NCBI GenBank assembly: GCA_004794655.1
Contig: SMMW01000521.1
Span: 4,593,501-4,657,500, forward strand
Direction: 5' to 3'
From: Marisa cornuarietis
Lineage: Eukaryota > Mollusca > Gastropoda > Architaenioglossa > Ampullariidae
DNA: 64,000 bases
Numbering within the stretch: the first letter of the stretch is position 1; the number at the start of each line of letters is the position of its first letter. The position numbers and the translations under genes are program-made. Below the pieces are notes generated by a model. The model had not been told where the DNA came from. It saw only the letters and a program-made list of their open reading frames with translations, and ran no database searches. Positions 28,501-42,764 of this stretch are shown in pieces.

Positions 28501-31500
28501 CATGTGCATTATGACACTATGCATATATAAACAAACATGCTCATGTAGACATGCAAACACATGCAATATACATGCAAACACATATAAGCACAACCTTGAA
28601 AAGAAAGCAAATTCAGCAAAATAAAAAGACATGTCTGGTGCGTTGATCGCCATTAGGATTAATAAAAGCCAAGGCTGTCACAACATGAAGATGAACAGTG
28701 CTCGAGCTTCCTGTCCACTAGTTTAGTCCACCAAAGTAAACTAAAATGCCTTATATGGTTACAGGCAAAAAAACTTACGATGCCAACAGACTATGCAAAA
28801 CATCAAATTCTCACTACACTGGCAATGAAAGTGGTCTCCTACTTTCCACAATTATTGCATGGATGCTCTTTTGGTAAGATTCACGTACAAGGTATGCAGT
28901 CAATATATTCTGTCAATGTTGAAGACAATAATGAACGGATGGCAGGACACTGGACCACAGTGATAAAATATCAGACTTTCTCAGCTCACCTTGGTCCCTG
29001 CACGAGTGTAGGCGGCCACAAGATCAGACTTAAACAGCTCCATTCTTGCAGTCAAGGTGCCAGATGTTGGACTTGGGCTTGGCAGAAACACAAAAAAGCC
29101 ACACAGGTGTGCTGCCAACCTGGCCAGCACTGTGGTGCGCCCTGGACAGCCTTCAGCAACAAGCACCATGTTTGCACCTTCGTGCGGTGAGGCAATGGTT
29201 CGGGACAGTCGACATACTTGCTCCACCACGGTCTGTTGAGACAAAACCCCAGCAATAGTATTAAAAGAGGAATTAAATAGCAGGATTCATGAGAGGCAAT
29301 AGATGCCTTTAAAAATACTGGACATAAATAATAATAAATAAAAAGATGTCAGACAGAAGAAGGGTAACAGAACTAAAAATTTGAAAACATGAGCAGCAAC
29401 AATATTAAACTGAACAGTTAAGCAAGCTGCTTATAATAAAAGTCAGATAAATGAAATCAGTATATCAGCTAACAAGTCTCACCTTGTACAGAGCAAGGGT
29501 TATTCGTGGATGAATCTTGTTGTATTCTTCCACCCCCTTTTCTAGCAGAAGAGTCACATCCTTCATGTTGCGCACAGGTCGATACAGGTCAGTGCGAGCA
29601 TCCTCTTCAGTAACATTAGCACTGGTGCGAGCATCGATCATGCCAGCTGTCACAACTCCACTGTCCTGCTCCATCAGGTTGGAGAAAAAGGGTGTCCGTG
29701 GCCGTACAATGGTCTGAATCTGTGCACAGGCAATCAGCCATGATCACTGCATTAATCTGATTTATCTTAAAAGTAGACCCAGAATTCCACTGCCTACTGG
29801 CCACAGGGAGAGTTAATGTAAGTAGTTCACCATGTCTAGGACATAGCTATTTTGTTTAGCTACCCTTGCCTTCCCTGACAAAATAGGTACCCATTTCTGC
29901 TGTGAATGCAAAGGGAGATTTCCAGCCTCAAAACATATTAATAAATTAATAATAATAATATATTTAAACATGCCAGTCCATCACAGTGAAAACTGAATGT
30001 GCAGTACAATGGAAAAGAAGACATCGAAGTGAACAGGTAAATGAAAAATGAATTATGGAAGAAGGAAAAGCCTGCAGGATTTTGGGGACATAAAGGTGGA
30101 ATTAACTAGTAGAAATAACTATTATTTAGGTCATTAGGTCACCTGGTCATCGTCAATAAACTGCTTGCGCACTGCTGTAACAAAGGCCTGGCGAAACCTG
30201 TTGGTGTCTACTTCACTGACCATACGTCGCCCATAAATCCAGTGGCATTCATGTTGCCACAGCAACAGCAGGTTTCGCTTTTCACAGCCAGGTTGCAGAG
30301 ACAGGCAAATGTTTCTGAAGCAGCAGATGAAGAGTGGATAAAAGCACAGATATTATTATTATTTTTAATACTCTGCAGCAATACAAAATCATTTTCCACT
30401 GACAGGGGATTAATTCAGCACAAGACAGTTTTTGTCAAAGTGAGGGTGATTAACTCTCCCTTATTCTCAAGACAAACACTATGATGAGGTCAAAAAACAC
30501 TGACAACAGGAGTATTCATGGACAAGCTTACTTTGTTAGGGCTACAGTTAATGGGAAATCTGGGACCACATGCTAATTAGGTGTACTGATGGATATTCAT
30601 AGCATCATGGTTTTGACTTTTGATACAATAATGATATTGTAAAGCATGTATCTCTAGAACAGGATGGATGAGTATTATTGACTTTGAGAATTTGTATCTT
30701 GCCCGTAGCTCAACTCAGTGATTAAAAAAATCTTTTCTCTCTCTAGTTATGTGCCTGTTCAAGCTTGCTTTGCTTCTAGTCCACAGCTACAGCCCCAGGG
30801 ACAAACAAGATTCAAAGAGAATCATTTTCTGTTGATCTCCAAAGCCTATACCTGTTTGTATCTACATATTCCTACATATTCTTGTGACCAAAAACTGTAG
30901 TTAAATTAACTTTACCTCCAGTGTAACATTTTATGAAGTTTCATTCACAATTATTGACAATGGAGTTGCATAAGGAGCAAAGTCACCTGAAAATGTTGGA
31001 CAGATCTCGTGCAGTGAAGATGTAGTGACAGCGCTGTGCTGTTGGTAGAAACATTGTGCGCAGACGGTTGTGCAGTTCAACAGTCACACACACCAGCAAA
31101 CTGATCACATGCCGCAGGCTCTCCTCTCCCTGCATCCGACTCCGGGTCTGAATGAAGAATAAGATAACAATTTAGGATGTCTGAACTCTAAACTACTTGT
31201 GCATGCTGATTCTAAAGAATATAGAATATGTGTAAGGGTGTGTGTGTGTGTAATATGTATGACTATCTAAACAGGAAATTTTCATTTATTTTCAAATATG
31301 AAACATCTGTAAAATGTTACATTGCTATGCTGCCTGATTGAATTCTTTTTCCGGTGACTGATGCTGATTTTAATCTCAGTAAAAAAAGTTATAACCATCT
31401 CTGGAGTAGCAGTGTTTGACTTCTTTTTTGCACTGGTTAGTATCTGAAGCTCTCATTGTGCTATGTGGGGAGGCAGGACCATGGATTACAAATTATACAC

Positions 31501-34500
31501 TGTTAAAAATTCTATACATCCAAGAAACAAAAAAAATATAAAGAAAAACATGGCATGGCACTGTTATGAAAGTACACTCATGTTACATTACAGGTAATCC
31601 GATGAAAAAGAAAATATAGATAATGCAAACGATGCCACAGCACAAGGAAAACTATGTGTACAAGTAAGGAGGATAACTATCATCCTGAAACATGGAGATA
31701 AAAAGAAAGACCAAAATAGTTGCATGATTTTAGTGTCAGAGGCTACTAATTTGTCTTAACTCATTCAATATGGGTGTATCGAAGCAACTGAACTGTAGCT
31801 ATGAAGACGTTCGCATTTTTGGGAGCAAACGGTGTAGGAAGCATATTCTTGCATGTTCAAATTATACCTTCTCATCATGCATCCCCAGGTGTTGGGAGCT
31901 TGATGAAACACTGGCACCTGAAGTCTCCGGAGTGATAAAATGCGTTGCCAGGAGGGTACTGAATATGGTTTGCAGCTCCTTGTCTCTGTCAGGGCAATCA
32001 TGGTTGTCATCATCATCATCATCATCATCAAAACCCTCACCACAATTTTCTACAATTCAGTGCACATTGCTTGTTCTTGCTTACTTGCACCTTTTAACTT
32101 ATTTCAGATCTTTTATCAGATAATCAAATTCAATTTTGGCAGTATCACACAAAAAATGCTAGGACAGTTACTGGAAGATGACTAAACCAGAAAGTGAAGT
32201 ATACCCTGGATAGGGACAGCCAAAAATTGCAAAGTGGCGCAGCAAGCGCTGGCTGGGTCGCGGGGTGTCAGCAGTGGTCCAAGGGTTGACAGCTGTGACA
32301 TAGGTCACATTTTTGACATATCTCCAGGTGTGTGTTGCAGGGCTGTAGAAGCCCCCATCATCCAGGTGTTCTCGCACCAGCTCACATGCTGTCTGGTGGC
32401 CAAACTGATCCACCTGAGCACAGATAAAGGTAGAAATGCTTATTGCAGCAGACATTACTAATCATACCAAGGGAACTAATGACACCTGTCATGTTGTTAA
32501 ATATTTATATTGCTTCATAGTAGCATTACTTCATTGTCACATTTTTGTTCCATTACTTTATAGTCACAGTGTTAGGTTGTTATGTTTTTTTGTATTGACA
32601 TTCTTATCTTGCTTTGTAGACACACTATTACATTGCTCAAGCAACACATTGTCATTAACTGCTCTGAAAGTGTGCCTTAACACAACAGCAGCATTCTAAA
32701 AGTCTGTTTCAATCGCTCAGATTGTTTAAAATATATGTATAATGAATTATATAATTTTTACGCAGATCAACATATCCTCTATAGCAATGGCTGCTCTTGA
32801 AGTCTGAGGATTCAGAAAGCTCACTGCATGGCATATTTTTCCCATATTATGTATGTGGTGAAATCTGTTCACTGTGCTGAAATTCTCTCATCTAATCAGA
32901 CACACAAAGATGGCCATGGTAACCACAGAGCTTTAAATCTGTTTATCTTTAGAGGCCTTCTGGTCTACCACAAAATACTCTATTTTTGGTATTTTCTGGT
33001 ATTTAATGTATAACCACATACAAGTGGAGGAGGATTAAATACTGGAATAGTTGGAAAGATAGCAATTTTCTGCATATCCTACCCATGGCTTGCTACATGC
33101 CAAGGGAGATCATTACATGAAATCTCCTCTGTAATGTCACTTCTGTTCTTGTGAGATCATTAACTTGTCACCTGGGAGATAAAAATTGTTACCTCATACA
33201 CCTTAAAATTTCTTACCTGAATACATCACAATTTCTCATCTTAAACATCATGTAACTTCTTACCTGTGACAAATTTATATCATCAACCAGGCAAAGGAGG
33301 CGCTTGTTTCCTTTGGGAACATGTGTGCGACCATGTTTCCATTCTAACCGCTCATCAAGACGCTCAAACAACAAACGGGAATTTGTGAACCTGTGGCAGC
33401 AGCAGAAGCAACCATGTGGTGACAGTCATAGTCAAAGGAATAATATCACATTCATTGTCTGCAAAATTCTCACTGAAATATATGCTATAAATAGAACACA
33501 TTAATTATTTTGATGATGTTCACTGGCTTTTCTTAATTTTAATTCATAAATCTTGACAAAAAATTCAACTTTGTAATGTGAAAAACAATACATGTACTAT
33601 TATTTAAAACTAACATGTTTTCAAGAGCCCATGTACATTTTCTTTGTACTTTTTTGGGGATTACTACCTGGCTAGGGTGTAAAAAGCAATGGTACAATTT
33701 CATTTACTTATTGTCAAGCCCTAACCTGTTAGTGGTGGACTAAACTAAGTCCTCAGGAAGTCACAACTTGATGACCGTTGCATGAAAAATACTGAGATGC
33801 TTTAAAATGAAATCAACATTTTGTCAGACTGTTGAACATATTTTTTTCCACAATTTTTGCTCACCTGTTGGCATAGACTGTGAGGGACAGCACCTCTGCC
33901 ACCTCCCCTGAGCACACTGTGCGAATTCTCTCATTAACAATGGCAGTCTTTCCACAGCCATTCTCGCCAACCAACATGACAGGCCTTCCGGCATCGGTAA
34001 GCACACCCAAGAGGTGCAGAAGTTGCTGAAAGATTTCATAAGAACAACAGTGACAAAGGACACAGCAGTGATTCACAAGTACACCTCTAATAAGAACACC
34101 ATCGTATTAAGTCCAGCTACAACTTTGATAAGATCAAAAGAAAGTGGATAATTTAAGTAACAAAAGGTAATATTTACCAAAAAACCTCACAGCACATTAA
34201 ACAAAAGATGCACCATTGATCTTTATCATCTCTGTCTTCCTGATTTCTTTTTATCTTCTTTTCTGTCTGATTTTTTTTGCTAGTTCTCTAAGTTGTTAAA
34301 TCCTTTATGACAAACAAAGTATTATATGGCTAAAACATCCTCTAAGTTATACAGCTAGCCATGAGTCAAAACTTCTGCATTCTTTTAAACTGCAGTTTGT
34401 CTCCCTTCTAAATATATCACACACTGCCACATACCTCTGTGTGAACAGTATGCACAAAGGCATCATGGGGAATTCCCTGGTGTGGGCTGCCAGTGTAGGA

Positions 34501-37500
34501 TGGCACCAAGTCTGACCACTTGCAGAAGTTATGTGTCTCGTTATCAACCACATAATCAAAGACCTAGAAACACAAATCACAAATGGTTAAAGCATCAGCA
34601 TCCTGAAGGACAGATGACTCTATATAAGTGTACACAAGCAAAAGAGAGGTAAAGGTTTTGACCAATCAAAATGCAGAGAGATAAAGGCTTTGACCAAACT
34701 AGGATATGCAGGATAACCCTAAATCTGCATCTCTTTGCACAAAATTGAATGAGAAAGATTTTGAGGGTTTGATGAAAGTCTCCTGCAATTAAATATTCAC
34801 CTTTCGCAAAGTAACTGGAAAACCCTCTGCCCTCTAGATTACCCGTCAAAGATGGGACCTGATGTTTTATCAGGGAGGTAATAGGTGACAGAAGGAGTGG
34901 ATTCCGCCTTCCATATGTTACAGTATTGACACTGTGAATCCCATATAAATCCCACTACCACCAGGCTATAGAACCTTTACGTTCAAATCTGGGACAGGCA
35001 GATCAGGGTAATGTTATTATTGTCACTTACAGTTCCGTCCTCGGGGTAGTCAATGTGCTGCTCAAACTGTGACCTCCACCAGTTGCTGAATGACTCCCGG
35101 TGCTCCAAGTTTAGTGAGCCACCAAATGCCCACACAGCAGCATAGCTGAAGTAACGCTCATACTCCACGTCACTGAGATCACTGAAGGAACTCACGAGGG
35201 CCTGATAATTTTAGGAAGTGATAGAGAGAAGGTATATGGCACAGATATACATGTATAGATGGATATATGTAGATGCGTGTGTGCTGTGTCTGTGTGTTGG
35301 TGGGTGTGTGTTCAGAGATGAATATATGTTAGCACAAACATGCATGCGTGTGTGTGGTGGGGGGGTGTTTACAGATGAAAAAAATGTGTCAAAATGCCAA
35401 AAATGGAGGATATATGCCTGCCATTGTACATTATTAAGATTCATTAAGCATTTATTTTACTTTACTGTGTAACTGCTGTTAAATTATATTATGTCTTTAT
35501 GCAAATTAAATATTCTCCCAGGCATGGCAACATATATATATATATATAATTTTGTTCTATGCAAGTTGGTTTCTTCTTCTTTGTCCTCTTTTTCTTATTA
35601 TTATTACAACAGTCAAACACAACTGAAAAAAGTCTGGAGTAAAAATCTAACTCAATAAAGCATTGATAAAAAGCTGGAGCTCTGAAAGCCATTTCTTCTG
35701 ACTTACTTCAAGCAGAACTATGAACGTGTGCACCATGTTGATAATGGAATGGTTGATGCAGCGGGTGTAGCGGGGATACCCAGAGTCACTTGGCTTTCCT
35801 GCAAACATGGCAGGTTGGGTACAGGCTGTGATATAGTCTACAATGCGCTCAATGTAGGTATCACAGAAGGAAGTCACCAGGTCACGGTCAGCCTCATTAC
35901 GGTGCTCCAACCACTGGACCAGCATGAGTTTCCAGCCCACATCGCTCTCGCTCATGACCAACACACCAACACTGGCCAGCATGGAGGGTGTCATTGCCTC
36001 CAGACTCTCCATCTGCCAGGAAAACTACAGTTAGCTGACTTTCCAACTAACACCTATTTAAAGTCTCTGAAGGAGATATTTCTTGATGATGATGATGATG
36101 ATGATGATGTCGTTTTATAATGCGCTAGTTTCCGCATCGCTAAGATATGCTCAATGCGCAGAGATATGCTCTTGCATGCAGTAAATGAATGTTGTTTAAA
36201 ATCTCTAGTACTTAATCAGTGAAAGCTGCTTCACTCAACCCTGACATCATATAGAAAATAAATTTCCAAGTATGTACAAATTATTCAGCTTTTCAATGCA
36301 GCTAAGTCTCTTACCTAAAATGGTTGATAGGTCTTAAATACAAAATGACTGTAAGCTGAGCTACAGGTCAGCAGCAAATACTCACATCTTTTTGAAAATG
36401 GAATTTAATATGTCAGGATTGAGTTTAAATAAATGAAAGGTGCAGACACTTTCAAAACTAAGAAGACAATCTTGTCAAAGAGTATTTATAGCTGAACCGA
36501 TTACCTCCCATATGAAGCGCAGGGTATTGGGAATGGTCAGACGCTCATTGTTAGCCAGAACCACAGTGCCATTATTATTCAGAACAGAGTACAGCAGCTC
36601 CATCTGGTGAGCATCACACTGTAGGAAGAAACGTAGTAAATCAACCTAAAAGACAAAGCTCATGAAGAAGGTGGTAAAATATTTGTGTCTAGGACATAAT
36701 TATCTATCTCTGAATGCCATGCCCAATGATCTTTGGTAAGGCATAATTCCAGTGTATGCTCAACTTACATCAGAGTATACATAGTAGCCATGATGTAATT
36801 CCTCAATTCATGAAAAGGGTAGGGCTTGGCTCAGTACTTACAACCCAAACAGATTTCTTTTTAGGTTGAGGGTGGAGTGGGAAATTTAGTTGCCAATTTT
36901 TCAATTAACATCAATCATAAATCCCCAACATAAAACAAACAAGGATAAGCATAACTACAAAGATATACATAATGAAGTGCAAAACATTCATCGTGCTCAA
37001 AAAGAGGGGAAGGGATGAAGCTGCATTTTTATATTCAACTACCACAAAATTGCCTTAAACATCTGAGCTACTAAAATTGTCCCTCCACTGAAAAGTTCAA
37101 ATGCTCATCTATTTAAAAGGCAGATGAAAATGACCAACAAAACGCACCTGACCATCCAGCTGCATGATTTTCATGGTGGGTTTAGCCATGATGTCATAGT
37201 TCATGTTGACAGGCTGGAGACAGAACTTGTGCAGCAGGGAGGTAAGCAAGCCCTCCTTCCACTCTCTGACAACATAGTTACATGCTATTTGACAAAACTT
37301 GTTCAAGTCAGTGCTTGCTCTTATAAATTATTTCAATACTAGCTGGGAAACAACCCCCCCCCCCCACACACACACACAGAAAAGTGATCATATCATTACT
37401 TGTCACGGGCATCACTGGGTGTCATGCTGCATGAAATCTTGAGCAATCGGAGTTTCTAAAATAAAGAGGACAGCCAAATGAGAGAGAACTACAGTAGTCA

Positions 37501-40500
37501 AGTCTTGATGAAAATGTAGACAATCCAAGCAGAAAGATACTGACTGATTGATGGAAAATACTGAGACTGCACTGCATAAAATATATGTAGTTCTTCAGAT
37601 GTTGGGAACAAACTTGTCTAAAGAAATATCAGATGTCACAGTAAAACCAAGGTTCCTGGCTGAAGAAGAAAATGCACCCTGCTGGATCCAGGCTCTAAAT
37701 CAGGCAGTGTGACTGATTTTCTATGAATCAGTGTTATCATAAAGTCTGAGTTTGTTGAATTAATTTCAAAGAGACATGATTGCAATTTCTGAAAAGTGGT
37801 GCTCATCATCCGAGGTGAGAAAGAAGTGTAAAGCTGAGTGTCATCAGCAAACGACTAACTGAAAACGGCACATTACTGAACTATCAGAAAAAAGGCTATG
37901 TGTATAAAATATTAAAAATCGGACATCATAATGTTAGGTAACTGACTAGATGGATAGAAAGTGGGAAAAGGGAGACAGTGTAGAACCCTGTCAGATGACT
38001 ATAGATGATAGACAGCTTCTTGGAGGAATCACAGATGGAGATTTAATAATGAAAAATAAAGATACGGCTTTTAAAACCAATTTAGTCGGAATACATTTTG
38101 CGGTTACACAAATCTGCTTATATAGTAGTATGGGTTATGGCACGCACAGACACAGGTACACACGCATTGCACACACACACACACAGGGATAGAAAGGTAG
38201 GTGACATACCTTGTGACCGAAAGAGAGTGGGAGGGGGTTGGGGAAAACCACTGGCCGAATGGCGACCCGGCCGAAGGAGAGCGGAAGGGGGTCGCCTAGT
38301 AACAAGGACAGGGCTTCTAGAAAAGTCGGGTATGAGGGGGATAAGAGGGTGAGAGAGGGAGAAGAGAGGGGAGTCGAACGGAGAGAAGAGAGGTGGTCGC
38401 ATCGCCCCACCAAGTTGTTAGAGCTTTCGCCTAGTCAGACCTATCCTCTGACACACTAGTAAACCGGACTCAACCCACGACGGTGTTGTCTTAATCATTG
38501 TGGTGAGACTGAGCAAGTGAACCTCGTCCCACCCTGTTACATTTTTGGCGCCCAATGTGGGACCTGAGGATGTACGACAGTTTCTGGGATTTGCCGGCTA
38601 CTATAGACGGTTCGTGAGACGATTTTCGACAATCGCCAAGCCCCTAACTGACTTGTTGCCGGATGTGATAAAAGGAAAAAAGAAGAGGGGCAAAGGTGCA
38701 ACAGCTAAGAAACCCGTCGAATGGTTATGGGGCGCAAGGGAAGATGAAGCATTCAGGAAATTAAAGGACTGCCTGTCGTCACCCCCAGTATTGGCATTCC
38801 CGGACTACGCCCAATCGTTCGAGCTGCACACGGACGCCAGCATCCACGGGTTGGGGGCAGTGCTGTATCAAGTGCAAAACAATCAGAAACGAGTGGTGTG
38901 CTTCGCTAGCAGGGGGCTGAGCCGCTCGGAACGGAATTACCCGGCGCACAAGCTGGAATTCCTCGCGCTCAAGTGGGCGGTCACAGAGAAATTCCATGAC
39001 TATCTATATGGTCACAGCTTCTCTGTGTTGACTGACAACAACCCCATGACCTACGTGCTGACGTCAGCGAGGCTAGATGCCACCGGCCACCGCTGGCTAG
39101 CATCACTGGCATCTTATGACTTTGATATCACGTACCGACCAGGGAAAAGCAACGCGGATGCAGACGCGCTGTCAAGACTACCTGCTGTAGAACGAGGCCA
39201 GCAGAGCCTTGGCGGCTACATTGGCAAGGAGTCGGTGCAAGCGATATGCGGCTCTCTGCAAGCACCCGCATATGCAGAATGCATAGCATGCTCTGCCACC
39301 GTAGTGGAAGACAGTTTCGCTACACGGCAGGGTCTGCATGCACTATCATGTAGTGATACCAGACAAGCTCAGTTGCAAGACCCGGTGCTGAGTGTGTGGA
39401 TAACGGCGGTGGAGCAAAGAAGAGGGCCTCCCCAAATAAGACAACCGCATGGCCCCCATCGTGCGCTGCAACAAGAATTTAATAAGCTAGTGATGAGAAA
39501 GGGCGTCCTGCACCGGCGAGCAATGGTTGGGGAGCAAGAGAAAGAACAGCTGGTAATACCATCGCGCTACATACGCACTGTCCTCGAGTGTCTCCACAAC
39601 GACGCCGGCCATCCCGGCCGAGACAGGACCCTCAGTCTCATCAGAGATCGTTTCTTCTGGCCTGGCATGACAGCTGACGTAGAGGGCTTGATTAAACAGT
39701 GTCCCCGATGCGTGCGCCGGAAAACACTGGCCACCGAGCGCGCGCCGCTGGTCTCCATAGTTACCACGGCGCCATTGGAGCTGGTGTGTATGGATTATTT
39801 GACTCTCGAAACATCGAAAGGAGGGTACCAGCACATTCTTGTGATCACGGACCATCTCACGCGCCTCGCCCAAGCCATTCCAACCCGGAACATGACGGCA
39901 AAAACAACATCCGACGCCCTGGTTAATAATTTCATTGTTCACTATGGAGTCCCAAAGCGGTTACACTCAGACCAGGGAGCTAACTTTGAGAGCCGCATCA
40001 TAAGAGAACTGTGCCAGGTCATCGGGTGCAGTAAATCGCGGACCACCCCATACCACCCCATGGGAAATGGAATGTGCGAAAGATTTAATCGCACGTTGCT
40101 GGACATGCTTGGGACACTGGAGCCGCAGCAAAAAAGTAGACTGGAAAAGTCACGTGGCCAGTCTCGTGCACGCATACAACTGCACCCGCCACGAGTCAAC
40201 TGGCTTCTCCCCTTATTCCTTGATGTTTGGCCGTGACCCGCGTCTTCCCGTCGACCTGTTATTTGGCGTCGATAGCAACGATCAAGGGAGGGAACCGCTC
40301 ACTAAGTATACGTCAACGCCCTGAAGAAACGACTGCAAGAGTCTTTTCAGCTGGCAGCTGCAGCCTCGAGCAAGGCAGGCGAGCGCCAGAAAAGTGGCTA
40401 CGATTCAAAGGCAAAGGTCGGTCGTCATAGAAGTGGGTGACCGTGTGTTGGTGAAAGCCGTGGCCTTTGACGGCAAAACACAAACTTGCGGATCGCTGGG

Positions 40501-42718
40501 AGAGTGGGGTATACAGTGTGCTGAGCCACCCTAACACCGCGATACCAGTGTACGTTGTACGGAGAGAGGACGGCTCCGGCAGAAAACGGACTCTTCACCG
40601 CAACATGCTGCTACCAGTGGGCGGCATATTAGAGGACGAACCTCAACAGGAAGGTGCGAGAGATCACTTGCCTCATCGCAGACCACGAACACTACGCCGC
40701 CCGCTCAGAAACGACAACAGAGCAGATTCATCCGCCCGTGAAAGTGAGAGCGACAGCGACACATCCAGCACAGCGCTCGTACATACACGGCCGCCAGCTA
40801 CCGGGTCAAGAGGGCAACCGAGGGCGAGTGCAGTTAGGAGCGAGGAAGAGCAGGGTAGGGACGAAGACGAGATGGAGTTACCTCGTCCGGTCCCTGACCC
40901 AGATTCAGAAGCCACCACGCAGCCTCCAATGCCTAACGTCAACGACAGGGAAGTCCCATCCGCTCAGGAAGGGGGGAGAGAGGAGGAGGAGGGCGCACCG
41001 CCGTCACCACACCACGCCCCTCGAGTGTCAGCAAGGCCACGTCAGCAACCAGCGTGGATGAGAGCAGACGAATTTGTACTTCGCCAGCAGCCGAGCCCAG
41101 ACGATAGCCTGAGGTGCCAGAAAATTAACTTGTTGCTGAACAAACTGTCTGCAGAAAAGCTTCCTGAGAGTGTTATAAGCATGGTAATTGAGGCTGTCTG
41201 GCCACTGTTGTGAACACACACAGACTCGCACGTTATTCGGATTTTATAAGGAAAGGACTTTGACTATATTGTGATTGGATATATGTAGATTTATTTACGT
41301 TGTGTTATATATATGTTTATGATATGGTTATATTGGAAAAAACGGGGTTTTAGGTTTAAATGTCGAGGACGACATTTCTCCTCGAGGGGGTGTGTATAGT
41401 AGTATGGGTTATGGCACGCACAGACACAGGTACACACGCATTGCACACACACACACACACAGGGATAGAAAGGTAGGTGACATACCTTGTGACCGAAAGA
41501 GAGTGGGAGGGGGTTGGGGAAAACCACTGGCCGAATGGCGACCCGGCCGAAGGAGAGCGGAAGGGGGTCGCCTAGTAACAAGGACAGGGTTTCTAGAAAA
41601 GTCGGGTATGAGGGGGATAAGAGGGTGAGAGAGGGAGAAGAGAGGGGAGTCGAACGGAGAGAAGAGAGGTGGTCGCATCGCCCCACCAAGTTGTTAGAGC
41701 TTTCGCCTAGTCAGAACTAACCTCTGACACAATAGTAAACCGGACTCAACCCACGACGGTGTTGTCTTAATCATTGTGGTGAGACTGAGCAAGTGAACCT
41801 CATCCCACCCTGTTACACTTATACAAAAATAGACAAGATTTACACCAGGCAGGTTTAGCTTGTTGTAGGTGTCGCAGAACACGAAGAATATCTGCAACAT
41901 GCCATAGACAGCTGCATACCTTAGCACCAACTTGGCAGGTTGAAGCAGCTGATAAATAAGAGATGCATGGGCATTCAGCACTGCATGCAAGGGGAGGAGT
42001 AAATTGGTGTTTTAAACTGAGCCAGCAACTAAGGCCATATCACGGCAAAGCAGCCAGCCCTCTAAACGGATGCTGCATGCAGGGAAAGAACAGTGTGCCC
42101 AAGACGAGAGCTGAACCCAGGGCAGCCAAACTTTACTGTTTTGGTGACAGTCACTAGCTGTTGTGTCACTGGACCACCTACTGCATGCAAGGGCTGTAGC
42201 TATGAAGTGAGAGAAATTTGTTGCCCTGTGGCAGCACAGGGAACTGAAGAAAACGTATCTTGTTTCTGAAGTTATAAAGTGGTGTCCAGACCCCGCGGAC
42301 ATTATGTTTCTTTATCCCTGGACACCTTTGCCACTACCTTATAAGTACAGCTCTAGGGGTAAAACAACATCTGTGGGGTCTGGATATCGCTTTATAACTT
42401 GGGAAACAAGGTACTTGTCCTTGACGTTCTTGTGCTGCCACAGGGTAACCTTACCCTTGTTCCATAACTATGGCCCCAGGGAAGAGTCTAACTGGTCATT
42501 GATAGGGAGTACTGATGCTAGCAAGCTTTGACTTGCATGTATAAATGAAACTTTTCATTTCTGATTATCACAGTTTTCGTCAAGGTGTAATGGCTAACTA
42601 CCATCATCCTTAAGTCATCTGACTCAGAAACTTTCTAAAATGCTTGCAGTGTGGTCACTCTATTGTCTCCTTGTGAAGCCTTCCATAGTTTTCTGTCCAT
42701 GTTCTCTCACTCTGTTTA

Positions 42719-42764
<46 letters not shown>

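Larger units (their letters stand above)
348..36504 (-). other. Introns in the 3' half with nothing recognised
   Basis: I see no gene, RNA or clear repeat in these host introns: 348-915, 1145-1860, 2749-3106, 3889-4382, 6156-6950, 8570-9531, 10091-10600 (CA-rich only), 10797-11650, 12416-12843, 13995-14419, 17986-18480, 19015-19560, 19988-20373, 21073-21425, 24812-25729, 30315-30986, 31148-31867, 32414-33263, 33391-33864, 34026-34434 and 35202-35706 (TG-rich). Intron 29720-30142 has a faint SINE-like piece at 29815-29960. Confidence 0.5.
38121..41817 (+). mobile_element. Ty3/gypsy LTR retrotransposon, internally deleted
   Basis: A complete but defective insertion of 3.7 kb in the AAA2 intron, antisense to the host gene. 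Two near-identical LTRs (421 and 423 bp) flank a 2.85-kb internal region: primer-binding site, a pol remnant that starts in the RT thumb and runs through RNase H and integrase, then a polypurine tract. Target-site duplication is cttat (38117-38121 and 41818-41822; one base overlaps the ambiguous LTR start). gag, protease and most of RT are missing and integrase has several frameshifts, so it cannot move by itself. It is visibly more GC-rich than its surroundings. RNase H-integrase order places it in Ty3/gypsy (Metaviridae), not copia. Confidence 0.9.

Noticed and set aside
28780..29258. Plus-strand open frames opposite AAA4 exon 36
   Set aside because: They are shadows of the dynein exon on the other strand.
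30537..30797. Possible second copy of the 42.2-kb foldback, because gggctacagtta and ctacagccccaggga occur at its ends
   Set aside because: Only the short ends resemble the element; the interior does not match and the arms are not complementary.
37401..37456. Possible extra AAA2 exon with AG/GT-like borders on the minus strand
   Set aside because: Inserting it breaks the phase between exon 23 (ends phase 2) and exon 24, and the required frame hits a stop. Joining 42817 to 37265 directly gives the expected DPKTKEWKEGLL sequence.
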